28,224 bases of DNA from Candidatus Omnitrophota bacterium (GTDB lineage Bacteria; Omnitrophota; JACPQZ01): the NCBI GenBank assembly GCA_016190205.1, contig JACPQZ010000002.1:1-28224 (forward strand), given 5' to 3'. The notes under the pieces were generated by a model that was not told where the DNA came from, made no database searches, and worked only from the letters and a program-made list of their open reading frames with translations. The translations under genes were made by a program, and so were the position numbers. Positions 10,510 through 18,569 of the stretch are shown here, one piece after another. Position 1 is the first letter of the stretch. Each line of letters starts with the position of its first letter.

Positions 10510-10524
10510 TCTTTGTTTCGGCCT

Positions 10525-11541
10525 TTAGGTGCTCTGGTATCTGGTCTCTGGTATCTTCTGGTCTCTGGTTACTGGTTTCTGGTCTCTCTCTAGAAGTTCT
10601 GTCGCCGCTCGCATGACCATCTCCGGGCCCAGATTTTGCATGCACTCATGATGGTAAGGGCACTGGGCCTTTTCGCAGGGGGAGCAGGCGAGGTCCAGCC
10701 TCACCACGCGGTGCCCGGGCCCGCGCGGCGCGCACGTCGACGGGTCGGTGGGTCCGAAGATACTCACCGTCATCGTGCCCACCGCCCGTGCGAGATGCAT
10801 GGGCCCCGAATCAGTTCCTATGAAAAGCCTTATGCGCCGTAAAACCTCCGCGAGCTCCTGGAGCGACGTCTCGCCGCACAGAGAAACCCAGGAATGCCCG
10901 TTCCCCTTCGGGGCTTTCTGCATGAGACGTCCCACCAGACCTTGGTCATCCGAGCCGCCGATCCACACGATGCGATAGCCCTTCCCGGTCAGGGCGCGGG
11001 CTACGGATTCAAATCCCTCCTGGGTCCATGTCTTGAGCGTGCTCCTAGCCCCCGGGCTCATAACGATGATGTCCTCGCCGGGCAGGACACGCTTGGAGGA
11101 CAAGAGCTCATCCACCCGGTGGACGGCCTCGTGAGTTCTGGGAATGAAGTACACCTCTTCCGTCTCGACGCCCAGCCTGGATAGGTACGCCAGATGCCGG
11201 TCCACGCAGTGAAGTTCCTTCCGATTCTTAAGCGGGTAAACGAGGGATGCCGCCGGATGACCCAAAAGAATAGGAATAAGCGTATGCCTCAAATCCACCA
11301 CCTGGTCAAACTTTTCACGGCGCAGTGACAGGATGAGACGCCATTTTTCCGCCAGAGAGGACTTCTTATCATACGCGATGACCCGGTCTATCCCGGGCGC
11401 GCCTTCAAAAAGCCCTGCCGCCCGCGGCCCCGCGAGCACGGTCAAACGCGCGTACGGGTATTTCTTAAAAAGGTTGGCAATGACAGGCGTCGTGAGGATG
11501 ACGTCCCCAATATTGGTTAATGTAACCAAAAGGATTTTCAT
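10525..11541 (-). CDS. GT9 glycosyltransferase, heptosyltransferase type (copy 3) with a repeat-coded tail
   Basis: The 338-residue protein opens MKILLVTLTNIGDVILTTPV and carries LFIGTDSGPMHLARAVGTM, SIFGPTDPSTCAP and a WaaF-like cysteine motif (CSPCEKAQCPYHHECM). The last about 20 residues (after ATELLERD) are encoded by the CTGGTAT heptamer array at 10534-10585 and have the array's repetitive character, so the original C-terminus was probably at or near this point. The start overlaps the stop of copy 4 by four bases (ATGA). Confidence 0.9.
   Translation of the reverse strand: MKILLVTLTNIGDVILTTPVIANLFKKYPYARLTVLAGPRAAGLFEGAPGIDRVIAYDKKSSLAEKWRLILSLRREKFDQVVDLRHTLIPILLGHPAASLVYPLKNRKELHCVDRHLAYLSRLGVETEEVYFIPRTHEAVHRVDELLSSKRVLPGEDIIVMSPGARSTLKTWTQEGFESVARALTGKGYRIVWIGGSDDQGLVGRLMQKAPKGNGHSWVSLCGETSLQELAEVLRRIRLFIGTDSGPMHLARAVGTMTVSIFGPTDPSTCAPRGPGHRVVRLDLACSPCEKAQCPYHHECMQNLGPEMVMRAATELLERDQKPVTRDQKIPETRYQST
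10534..10585. repeat. Heptamer array, CTGGTAT family, in the 3' end of GT9 copy 3
   Basis: Units CTGGTAT, CTGGTCT, CTGGTAT, a three-base break, then CTGGTCT, CTGGTTA, CTGGTTT, CTGGTCT. The related family is found as an inverted pair at 26183-26300. The array is translated in the tail of the gene. Confidence 0.85.
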
Positions 11542-12557
11542 GGCCTGTCGCTGGTCGCCTGCCCTGAGCGATGTCGAAGGGCTGGTCGCTGGTCGCGGGC
11601 AACCGAAAGGAGCTCTTGGGCGCGCCGGAAGACCTCCTCCACTTGAATCGCGTCCATTCCCCGGCGGGAGCTTAAGACATGCGCATGAGGTCCGATGGGG
11701 CCGGTGAGCTCCGGGCGGGTGGGCCCGAAGAGCGCGAGCGTGGGCGCCCCCACACCCACCGCGATGTGCATGGGCCCCGTATCGTTCGCGACGACGAGCT
11801 GGGCCCGGCGCATGACCCCCCCGAGCTCGCCCAGGGAAGTCTTCCCGCAGAGGGAGATGACGCCCGGCGCGCTCCCCAATTTGACCTCTTCTCCCAGGGC
11901 CTGATCCTTGGGGGCCCCCGTGATGACCACCTGATATCCTGTGCGTTCCACAAAAAGGCGCGCCAGCTCCGCGTACCGGCCGGGCGGCCAGCGCTTAGGT
12001 GTCCAGTTTCCTCCGGGATTGATGACCACGAGCGGCCGGTCTGGGCGGATCCCCTCCGCCCGGAGGAGTTCGTCCGCCCTGCTTTCATCTCCCGACTCCA
12101 GGTAGAATCTATAGAATCGGTCCGAGGCATCGGCCCCGCAGGCGCGCGCGAGCCCCAGAAAATAATCCACCTTGTGTACCGGGACTTTCGGGGGTTCGAC
12201 GGCCCGAGTGAGGAGAAAACCGCGCCGCTTAGTTGCGTATCCGATCCTTTGGGGGATGCCGGCCAGGCGCATCATGAGCGCCCGCGAAAAAGAGCGGTGA
12301 AACAGGAAAACCATGTCGAAGGACTGCTTTTTAAGCGAGCGGATGAATGCCCAGATTTCCGAGAGCGAGCGGTTCCGGCGTTCATCAAAGGAGATAATAT
12401 GAGCGACGTCTGGATTCGACTTCAAGATATCCCGGCAGCGGGGCGTGACGAGGCACGTGATCCGGGACCCGGGATAAAACCTTTTGATCGCCCGGATGGC
12501 AGGGGCGGAAAAAAGCACGTCCCCGCGCCAGTTGACGTTATAGATGAGTATCTTCAT
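11538..12557 (-). CDS. GT9 glycosyltransferase (copy 4), without the cysteine motif
   Basis: This 339-residue GT9 protein begins MKILIYNVNWRGDVLFSAPAI and contains LVVANDTGPMHIAVGVGAPT and LALFGPTRPELTGP. Unlike the other four GT9 domains here it lacks the CxxC-type cysteine cluster and has SSRRGMDAI in the corresponding stretch. The last about 20 residues are encoded by TCGCTGG heptamers and an inserted 20-bp palindrome-like element. It overlaps copy 3 and the deacetylase gene by four bases at either end. It is probably a core heptosyl or related sugar transferase; the donor is not certain. Confidence 0.87.
   Translation of the reverse strand: MKILIYNVNWRGDVLFSAPAIRAIKRFYPGSRITCLVTPRCRDILKSNPDVAHIISFDERRNRSLSEIWAFIRSLKKQSFDMVFLFHRSFSRALMMRLAGIPQRIGYATKRRGFLLTRAVEPPKVPVHKVDYFLGLARACGADASDRFYRFYLESGDESRADELLRAEGIRPDRPLVVINPGGNWTPKRWPPGRYAELARLFVERTGYQVVITGAPKDQALGEEVKLGSAPGVISLCGKTSLGELGGVMRRAQLVVANDTGPMHIAVGVGAPTLALFGPTRPELTGPIGPHAHVLSSRRGMDAIQVEEVFRRAQELLSVARDQRPALRHRSGQATSDRP
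11548..11599. repeat. TCGCTGG heptamer array interrupted by a REP-like 20-mer
   Basis: TCGCTGG and TCGCCTG (11548-11561) are followed by the 20-mer CCCTGAGCGATGTCGAAGGG (11562-11581). The heptamers then resume as CTGG, TCGCTGG and TCGCGGG to 11599. The 20-mer has CCCT/AGGG ends and resembles a dispersed CCCTGAGC...GTCGAAGGG repeat that I recall from many bacterial genomes. It appears nested inside the heptamer array. Confidence 0.75.
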
Positions 12558-13300
12558 TTCCTGCGCACCTCTTTAAACCACTGGTAATAGCCGGAAACCT
12601 CGCCCCGGAATATCCAAGGATTGTCCGAGGAAGGCGAGATCTTGATGCGTCGGATGGCATAAGGGTCGCCCGGGGCCGCGTCTGCGGGAGGGTTGGTCGC
12701 GCACGCGGCCCGGTAGCCCGCGTCGCGCACCGCTCGCCGCACTCTCTCATCGAAACGGCCCATGGGATAACAGAAGAGGGACGGCGCCCGGCCTGTCTCG
12801 CGCGCAATAGTGTCGCGCGATTCGGTTAATTCCCTTTTTAAGGCCTCGTCATCCAGACCCACGAGATCGGCGTGGCTCACCGAATGACTGCCGATCTCGA
12901 ATTGCTGTGCGGCAAGGGCGCGCGCCTCGTCCCAGGATACGAAATGCTCCGTCCCCACCTTTGATGTAATCAGGAAGAAAGTGGCCTTAAACCCCAGCTC
13001 CCTCAAAACAGGAACGGCGTGATCCAGGACATTCTGAAAACCATCGTCGAAGGTGAGGGCCGCGGTGTTGGGCATCCACCCCCTGCCCCCATCCCATTCG
13101 CCTGCGAGTTCCGATACCGTCAGCACGCGAAACCCGTGTTTTTTAAGATACCGCATCTGCCGGGCAAAACACTCCGGCGACACGCTCAATTTGTCCGACG
13201 CCGCGGACGGGCGGATGTGGTGGTACATCAAGACGGGTACCGTCCGCCTTAAAGGGCGGCGGAATATCTCTCTAACCATTTCGACTGGACTGCGTCTCAT
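12554..13300 (-). CDS. Polysaccharide deacetylase (NodB/CE4 family)
   Basis: This 248-residue protein has the CE4 fold motifs: TFDDG at residues 83-87 with the metal and catalytic aspartates, HSVSH at 139-143 with the metal-binding histidines, and CYPMGRFD downstream. The N-terminal VPVLMYHHI is typical for the subgroup acting on surface polysaccharides. There is no clear signal peptide, so it may act in the cytoplasm or near the membrane. The ATG at 13300 is used; a second ATG is at 13279. It lies inside the core-glycosyltransferase run and probably trims an N-acetyl group from a core or O-chain sugar. The precise substrate is unknown. Confidence 0.88.
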   Translation of the reverse strand: MRRSPVEMVREIFRRPLRRTVPVLMYHHIRPSAASDKLSVSPECFARQMRYLKKHGFRVLTVSELAGEWDGGRGWMPNTAALTFDDGFQNVLDHAVPVLRELGFKATFFLITSKVGTEHFVSWDEARALAAQQFEIGSHSVSHADLVGLDDEALKRELTESRDTIARETGRAPSLFCYPMGRFDERVRRAVRDAGYRAACATNPPADAAPGDPYAIRRIKISPSSDNPWIFRGEVSGYYQWFKEVRRK

Positions 13301-13303
13301 ATT

Positions 13304-15463
13304 TTATTTCGTATTTCGGATTTCGGATTTGTTTCGAATTTCGAGATTCGAATTTCGGATTTTACCTTTCCGCGTCAATAGCTCTTCAACCACTCTTAAA
13401 ACCTGCTCCGGCATTATGTCCCGCAGGCACTTATGGTGCTTTTTAGGACAGACCGTTTGATAACAGGGGCTGCACTCGATGCCGGTGTACAAAACCCGGT
13501 GGCCGTCGCCGGGGGGCATGTGCCGCTTGGGATCCGTGGGGCCAAAAAGAGCGACCAGGGGGGTCCCCACCGTCGCCGCAACATGGAGGGGGGCGCTGTC
13601 TCCGCACACAAAGACGTGAAAGCGGCGGATGAGTTCGACGAGCTCCGTGAGATGGGTCTTTCCCACTGCGATAATGGGTTTTGTTTTCATCTTGAGGGCC
13701 AGCTTCTGCGCCTCGCCCATCTCGCTCCGGTCCCCCGTAAGGACTACGCGCGCGCCCAGGCGGTTCGCCACGAGATCCCCTAACTCGGCAAAATACTCGG
13801 CGGGCCAGCGCTTGGAGGCCCAGCGCCCGCTCGCCCCGATATGAACCCCGATGAGGACCGGATCCTTCCCAGTCCACTCGCCTTCCAGAAAGCGATCGAT
13901 GGCCGACCCGTCCTCGGGGCGGGTCCACAACTCAAGACGCGGATCCAGGGTTTCAACACCCGCCGCGCGCAAGACCTCAAATTGGTGATCCACCGGAGGC
14001 AGGACGCGCTTAAAACCTCCGATGCCTTTATTGAGCAGGCGGCCTGTGACCTTGCGCCGGTATCCGTAGCGTTTTGGAGCCCCGCTTAAAAAAGCCAGCA
14101 CATGGGTCAAGGTGTTATTCTGCAGATCCACGCTCATGTCGATATGGCGCTTGCGGAGCTCTTCGCTGAATGAGCCGAGGGCCTTAAGGGAGCGGCCCCG
14201 GCGTTTCTTGTCAAAGGTCATGACCTCGTCCAGATAGGGGCACGCAGAGAAAAGAGAGCCATACCCGGGTTCCGTCACGAGCACGAGACGGGCCTTGGGA
14301 TATTGTGTGCGCAGCATGCGGATGCTGGGCGTCGCGAGGATAACGTCGCCCAAGGCGCTCATCTTGAAGAGGGCGATGGTCTCGCCGCCCAAGACCTCTT
14401 CATACACCTCCAAGGTTCGGTCCACCATGAGGTCCAGGGTGTATTCCGTTTCCACCTTTTTGCGCGCCGCCGTCACGATGATGCGGATGAGCTCCGGATC
14501 CGACACAAGCTCCTGGATGCGCTTGGCAAGCTCTTCGGGATCTTCGGGAGAAACCAAAAGCCCGGTCCTGCCATCTTCTATAATCTCGGCCAGCCCCCCT
14601 ACGCGGGAGGCGATGACGGGCACCCCCACCGCCTGCGCCTCGATGACCACACGGCCGAAGGCCTCGGGGACCTTCGTGGGAACCACCAGCGCGTCCAGTC
14701 CTTCCAAAATGCGGGGCACATCGTCGCGATCGCCCAGAAATTTGACCAACGGGCCCAGACCGAGACGGGCGGCGAGGTCCCTTAAACCCCGCTCATACTT
14801 TTCCTTTCCCCGCGGCGCCGTGCCCACGATCTTAACTTGAAGGCCGGGCATCTTCCGGGCAATCAAGCCCAGCGCCCGGATCAAGACCTCGTGACCCTTA
14901 AGCGGCGTGATGCGTCCGATCACGCCTACCACGGGCCCGTGCGGGTTCGGGATGCGGGGGCCCCTCCAGGTAAATCCTTTAAGATCCACCCCCCGGGGGA
15001 TAAGACGGATGTTTTCCACGGGGACTCCAAAATCTTCGGTCATGTGGCGCCCGATGCTGGAACTGGCCACGATGACGCGCGCCCCCCACGCCATGCAAGT
15101 ACTGAAGCCTCGCGCGTTGTACCAGCCGTGGCAGGTGGTCACGAACCTTACCCCCGCCATGCGGCTTGCGAAATAGGCGATCCAACCGGGGACCCGGCTG
15201 CGGGCGTGCACCAAATCGGCGCGTTCGTCCCGGAGGATCCGGGCTACCTTCCGGACCTGGGTAAATATGGACCAGGGATTTTTGCGGTGGACAGGCAGCG
15301 CATAATGCTTGACTCCGGATTTCTCAAGCTGTGCCACGAGGCGGCCGCCGCCTGATATGACCACCGCGCGGTGGCCTTTCTGGACAAGGGCGCGCGCGAG
15401 ATCCACCGTTCCGGTCTCTACTCCACCCGAGTCAAGGGCAGGAAGGATCTGGACGATGTTCAT
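13304..15463 (-). CDS. GT4-GT9 fusion glycosyltransferase
   Basis: This 719-residue protein joins two glycosyltransferases. Residues 1-358 are a GT4 (GT-B fold) enzyme: LPALDSGGVETGTVDLA, VVGVIGRITPLKGHEVLI, and the EX7E motif with E267 and E275. Residues 361-700 are a full GT9 domain starting ETIALFKMSALGDVILATPS, with VFVCGDSAPLHVAATVG, ALFGPTDPKRH and the cysteine motif CSPCYQTVCPKKHHKCL. Two successive core sugars could thus be added by one polypeptide. The final residues (about 702-719) are repeat-coded from the array at 13307-13360. Its start overlaps the LpxL-ELM1 stop by four bases. Confidence 0.93.
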   Translation of the reverse strand: MNIVQILPALDSGGVETGTVDLARALVQKGHRAVVISGGGRLVAQLEKSGVKHYALPVHRKNPWSIFTQVRKVARILRDERADLVHARSRVPGWIAYFASRMAGVRFVTTCHGWYNARGFSTCMAWGARVIVASSSIGRHMTEDFGVPVENIRLIPRGVDLKGFTWRGPRIPNPHGPVVGVIGRITPLKGHEVLIRALGLIARKMPGLQVKIVGTAPRGKEKYERGLRDLAARLGLGPLVKFLGDRDDVPRILEGLDALVVPTKVPEAFGRVVIEAQAVGVPVIASRVGGLAEIIEDGRTGLLVSPEDPEELAKRIQELVSDPELIRIIVTAARKKVETEYTLDLMVDRTLEVYEEVLGGETIALFKMSALGDVILATPSIRMLRTQYPKARLVLVTEPGYGSLFSACPYLDEVMTFDKKRRGRSLKALGSFSEELRKRHIDMSVDLQNNTLTHVLAFLSGAPKRYGYRRKVTGRLLNKGIGGFKRVLPPVDHQFEVLRAAGVETLDPRLELWTRPEDGSAIDRFLEGEWTGKDPVLIGVHIGASGRWASKRWPAEYFAELGDLVANRLGARVVLTGDRSEMGEAQKLALKMKTKPIIAVGKTHLTELVELIRRFHVFVCGDSAPLHVAATVGTPLVALFGPTDPKRHMPPGDGHRVLYTGIECSPCYQTVCPKKHHKCLRDIMPEQVLRVVEELLTRKGKIRNSNLEIRNKSEIRNTK
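13307..13360. repeat. Heptamer array, TTTCGGA family, in the 3' end of the GT4-GT9 gene
   Basis: Units TTTCGTA, TTTCGGA, TTTCGGA, a short break, then ATTTCGA, GATTCGA and ATTTCGGA. It starts one base after the stop trinucleotide (13304-13306) and reaches about 18 codons into the gene, where it encodes the tail. Confidence 0.8.
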
Positions 15464-17565
15464 AGGAGCGCCTCGATGGCCTCTTCGATACGGGCGTCAT
15501 CTGTGACCGGGAAGCGGGAAGCGGGAAGCGGGAAGCGAGACGCAAGACCTGGGACTTGGGACTTGAGACTTGGGACCTGGGACCTGGGACCTGGGACCTG
15601 ATCCAGCATGTTATTGAGCGCCTGCTCCAGCTCAATTAGTTTGGCGCGTACCAGGCGGCCTTCGCCCTCGAGCCTCTTCAAGCTCCGGACGTGTTTGGGA
15701 GTCCCGATGCGGCCCACTTCGTACACCAGCACGCGTTTCTTAAGAGCGAGGGCCTCGCTTACCATGCTGAAACTATCCTCACTGATGACCAGAACATCGC
15801 TTAGAGACAGTATGGCGTCCATGGCCCCAGGAGGATTTTGGCGGTTGGGAATCACCACAAGATCGCACGCGCCGCACCCGTTCAGCCGCTCCGCCACGAA
15901 CCGTTCGATGGCCGGCTCGGTCCTCCTTGAGGTCGTGACCAAAAGTCCCCAGCCCCTCTTCCCGGCCGCTGTCATGAGCACGTCGAGCAGACGCTCAAGC
16001 TCGCCCCGCTCATGATAGAAACCATCGGCCGGACCCCCCAGGCAAAGGCCGAGGTACCGTTCCTTTTGCAAATTTGGAAAACGCATTCGTGAGTCTACCT
16101 TGAGCCGCTCGACGCCGTCTTCCAAAACCGGACTGGGTGCGGTATCGGTCAGTACGACGCGCGTCCCGGCCGAAGGCCGGGAAGGGCGGTCGTGCCTCGG
16201 CTGGATCACAAGGTCGAAATGGGCCGGCGCGGGAAACGCCGGTCTCATCACGCAGATGGTCTTTGAATTCGTCGCCCGGCCCAGCAGGCGGTTGACCGCT
16301 GCGACGGATGACCCGCACGAGATAAAGAAGTCCGCACACGCCCCCCGAAGAGAACCGAAACTCGCCGGGGTGAGCGCCTTTTCAAGCCACCGCCAGGCCG
16401 CGCCCGGCGACGGACGCAGGAAAAAGGTTTTGAGGGCCAGCCAAACCCGCGCCCGCTTCGATCGGTAGTGAATCTCGGAGACGCGCCAGGACGCGGGGCC
16501 GGAGCCCGCCCCGGCCGGCTCCACACGCGGCGGGCCTGGGCCGGGGCCGTCGTCTGAAAAATGCGCCGCGAGCGCTCGAATCCGCTTCAAGGCCCGCGTG
16601 CGGGCGACCCTGACCACGCGGCCGGCAATCGCGCGCGACTGGTTCAAGTGGCCTGCCTTTCCGTCCGAAAGAATCCAGACGCGGTCTTGCGGAGTCGACT
16701 TCCAGCGCTTATGGAGCCACAGCCATTGTTCCGGATTTTTTCGGATAAAACTTTCGAGGTGACCGGTAAAAACCTGGGCGCGCCTTGTAATCCACTCCTC
16801 GTCACTTTCCCCGCTCGTGTCGCCGCCGATATCCGGCAGGATATGAGACACATGCCTGCCCTGCGTGTCCCGAACGACAAACGTGGGTAACAGCGCGCAG
16901 CCCGTCCGGCGCGCGATCTCAAAGGCCCCTCGGGGCGTCGAGGTCAGACGCCCGAAAAATCGCACCCACACGCCGTTCGCCCCGCTATCCTGATCGCTTA
17001 ATATGCCGGCGCCCCCATTCTCGCGCACATGCGCGACTATCCTACGCACCTCGAACCCCTTGGTAATCACCTCACATCCGCTCAAGGCCCGCAGGCGGTT
17101 CACGTATTGATTGAGCCGGGCGTGTTTCTGCTCGCGCGCCAGGACCATGACGGGATAGCCCAGCCACGCCGCACCGAACGAACTCATCTCCCAGTTTCCG
17201 AAGTGCGCCGTCAAAAAAATGACGCCTTTTCCCTTTTCTATCGCCCTGCGGATGTTTTCCTCGCCATCCATGCGGTAGTGAGAGCGGATGCGGTCGCCGC
17301 TCAACAGGGGAAAGCGCATGACCTCAACAGCCGACTGCGCCGCATACTGAAAAACACGGCGGACCAGGACCATCGCCCCCGCGGCATCCATCTCACCCCC
17401 GAACGCAAACAAAAGATTGCGAAAGGCCACGAGGCGCCGCTTGGCAAGGCACATAAAACCCAAGTCCCCGGCCCTCCGCCCAACCCAAACGGCTGCGGCA
17501 TGCGGCAACAAGCGCATTGAGAATGATAAGAGCCTAACCCCGAGGTAGACCGCGTAAGAGCCCAT
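15460..17565 (-). CDS. LpxL-type lipid A acyltransferase fused to an ELM1-like domain
   Basis: Residues 1 to about 290 are a lauroyl/myristoyl acyltransferase of the LpxL/HtrB family. They contain an N-terminal hydrophobic stretch and the catalytic HX4E motif HFGNWE (H121, E126), then WVRFFGRLTSTPRGAFEIAR and WLWLHKRWKS. Residues 294 to about 650 match the ELM1-like (DUF1022) family: RVWILSDGKAGHLNQSRAIA, LLVTTSRRTEPAIE, VISEDSFSMVSEALALKKRV. The fusion links acylation of lipid A with a domain of unclear, possibly glycosyltransferase-like function. Residues about 655-686 are repeat-coded, and the sequence then resumes with DDARIEEAIEALL, so an array was accommodated in frame. It overlaps lpxK by 32 bases. 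Confidence 0.9.
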   Translation of the reverse strand: MGSYAVYLGVRLLSFSMRLLPHAAAVWVGRRAGDLGFMCLAKRRLVAFRNLLFAFGGEMDAAGAMVLVRRVFQYAAQSAVEVMRFPLLSGDRIRSHYRMDGEENIRRAIEKGKGVIFLTAHFGNWEMSSFGAAWLGYPVMVLAREQKHARLNQYVNRLRALSGCEVITKGFEVRRIVAHVRENGGAGILSDQDSGANGVWVRFFGRLTSTPRGAFEIARRTGCALLPTFVVRDTQGRHVSHILPDIGGDTSGESDEEWITRRAQVFTGHLESFIRKNPEQWLWLHKRWKSTPQDRVWILSDGKAGHLNQSRAIAGRVVRVARTRALKRIRALAAHFSDDGPGPGPPRVEPAGAGSGPASWRVSEIHYRSKRARVWLALKTFFLRPSPGAAWRWLEKALTPASFGSLRGACADFFISCGSSVAAVNRLLGRATNSKTICVMRPAFPAPAHFDLVIQPRHDRPSRPSAGTRVVLTDTAPSPVLEDGVERLKVDSRMRFPNLQKERYLGLCLGGPADGFYHERGELERLLDVLMTAAGKRGWGLLVTTSRRTEPAIERFVAERLNGCGACDLVVIPNRQNPPGAMDAILSLSDVLVISEDSFSMVSEALALKKRVLVYEVGRIGTPKHVRSLKRLEGEGRLVRAKLIELEQALNNMLDQVPGPRSQVPSLKSQVPGLASRFPLPASRFPVTDDARIEEAIEALL
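15509..15601. repeat. Two adjacent heptamer arrays inside the LpxL-ELM1 gene
   Basis: Four exact GGGAAGC units (15509-15536) are followed after nine bases by eight GACCTGG/GACTTGG units (15546-15601). Both lie in the coding frame, 46 bases before the stop, and translate to about 32 residues. The second family recurs around 27450-27647. Confidence 0.9.
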
Positions 17566-18559
17566 CTAAGTCCTGCTCTCCTGAGATAATATCCATCCTG
17601 ATACCCACCGCGAATATCGGCAGGTCAACGCGAGGTCCAGACTTGAGCCAGGGCCGAATCTTTACGGCATCCTTTTCGGTCACGAGGAGCGCGTCCGCGC
17701 CGGCCCGTGCGGCCTCGCGGCTGCCTTGCGCCAGCTCGCGGTCTGAAAACGCATGGTGATCCGGCCAAAACTGTTCCCAGCACACCTCGATGCCCAGTCC
17801 CCTCACGGTGGACCGGAACGACTGGGGGTCCCCAATGGCGGCGGCGAGCCCAACGCGCTTACCGCTAAAGTCCGCGGCGGCGGCGCCCCCCCCGCCCTGA
17901 AGCGAGGTGATATGTGTGACGCGGTATACGGCCTCGCCCACTTGCGCATGCGGGCTTAAAGCCCGCACCTCGTCCAGCAAAAGACCTTTCTCCTCCGGCG
18001 TAATAGAGTCCGCCTTATTGAGGAGGATCCAATGGGCGTTGCGCAGACGGGCGGGAGGAACTCTCAACATCCCCCGCGGGATGAGATTTCCATTCCCAAA
18101 AGGCATGCGCGCATTAAGGACTACAAGCTCGAGGCTTTTTTTGAGCGACCGCTGTTGGAACCCGTCATCCAGAACCAGGCAATCTGCGCTGAAGCGTTCG
18201 CAGGCCATGCGGCCTGCGCGAAATCTATTTCTGTCTAGGAGGACAGGCACGCCGTCCAGTCCCTCCTTAAGGAGGGACGCTTCATCGACCCCGGCGCGGG
18301 TAATGACCGCGGGACGAAATCCCAGCCCCTTAAGCTTCTTTACGACGAGCGCTACGAGCGGGGTCTTGCCCGTCCCTCCCCAGGTGATATTTCCCACACT
18401 CACGACCGGACAGTCCAAGGCGGGCGCCTGGTAACCCAGCAGGAAATCGAACCAGCCGCGGCCCGCCAAAAAGAGGGCGTACACGCCCGAGAGCGCCCAA
18501 AGGCCGGACCTCAAACAAAGGGCCGCGAGACCCTTTCGCTCATCCGATACCACAGCCAA
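17534..18559 (-). CDS. lpxK: Tetraacyldisaccharide 4'-kinase
   Basis: LpxK phosphorylates the lipid A disaccharide at the 4' position on the inner membrane. The P-loop SVGNITWGGTGKTPL, VLDDGFQQRSL, PFGNGNLIPRGMLR, WPDHHAFSDREL and TEKDAVKI all match. The open frame continues to an ATG at 18670, but that would overlap waaA by 101 bases. A TTG at 18559 (or GTG at 18553), just after the waaA stop, puts the P-loop near residue 53, as in relatives, so I use it. After AVITR the conserved GYG-containing loop of about 20-25 residues is missing and the protein continues directly with a GDEA-like segment (GVDEASLL). The start is therefore only moderately sure, the identity is firm. Confidence 0.85.
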   Translation of the reverse strand: MAVVSDERKGLAALCLRSGLWALSGVYALFLAGRGWFDFLLGYQAPALDCPVVSVGNITWGGTGKTPLVALVVKKLKGLGFRPAVITRAGVDEASLLKEGLDGVPVLLDRNRFRAGRMACERFSADCLVLDDGFQQRSLKKSLELVVLNARMPFGNGNLIPRGMLRVPPARLRNAHWILLNKADSITPEEKGLLLDEVRALSPHAQVGEAVYRVTHITSLQGGGGAAAADFSGKRVGLAAAIGDPQSFRSTVRGLGIEVCWEQFWPDHHAFSDRELAQGSREAARAGADALLVTEKDAVKIRPWLKSGPRVDLPIFAVGIRMDIISGEQDLDGLLRGLPRG

Positions 18560-18569
18560 AAAATAGCGC

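Noticed and set aside
15509-15601. CRISPR array
   Set aside because: Units are 7 bp with no spacers between them, and no cas gene is in the window.
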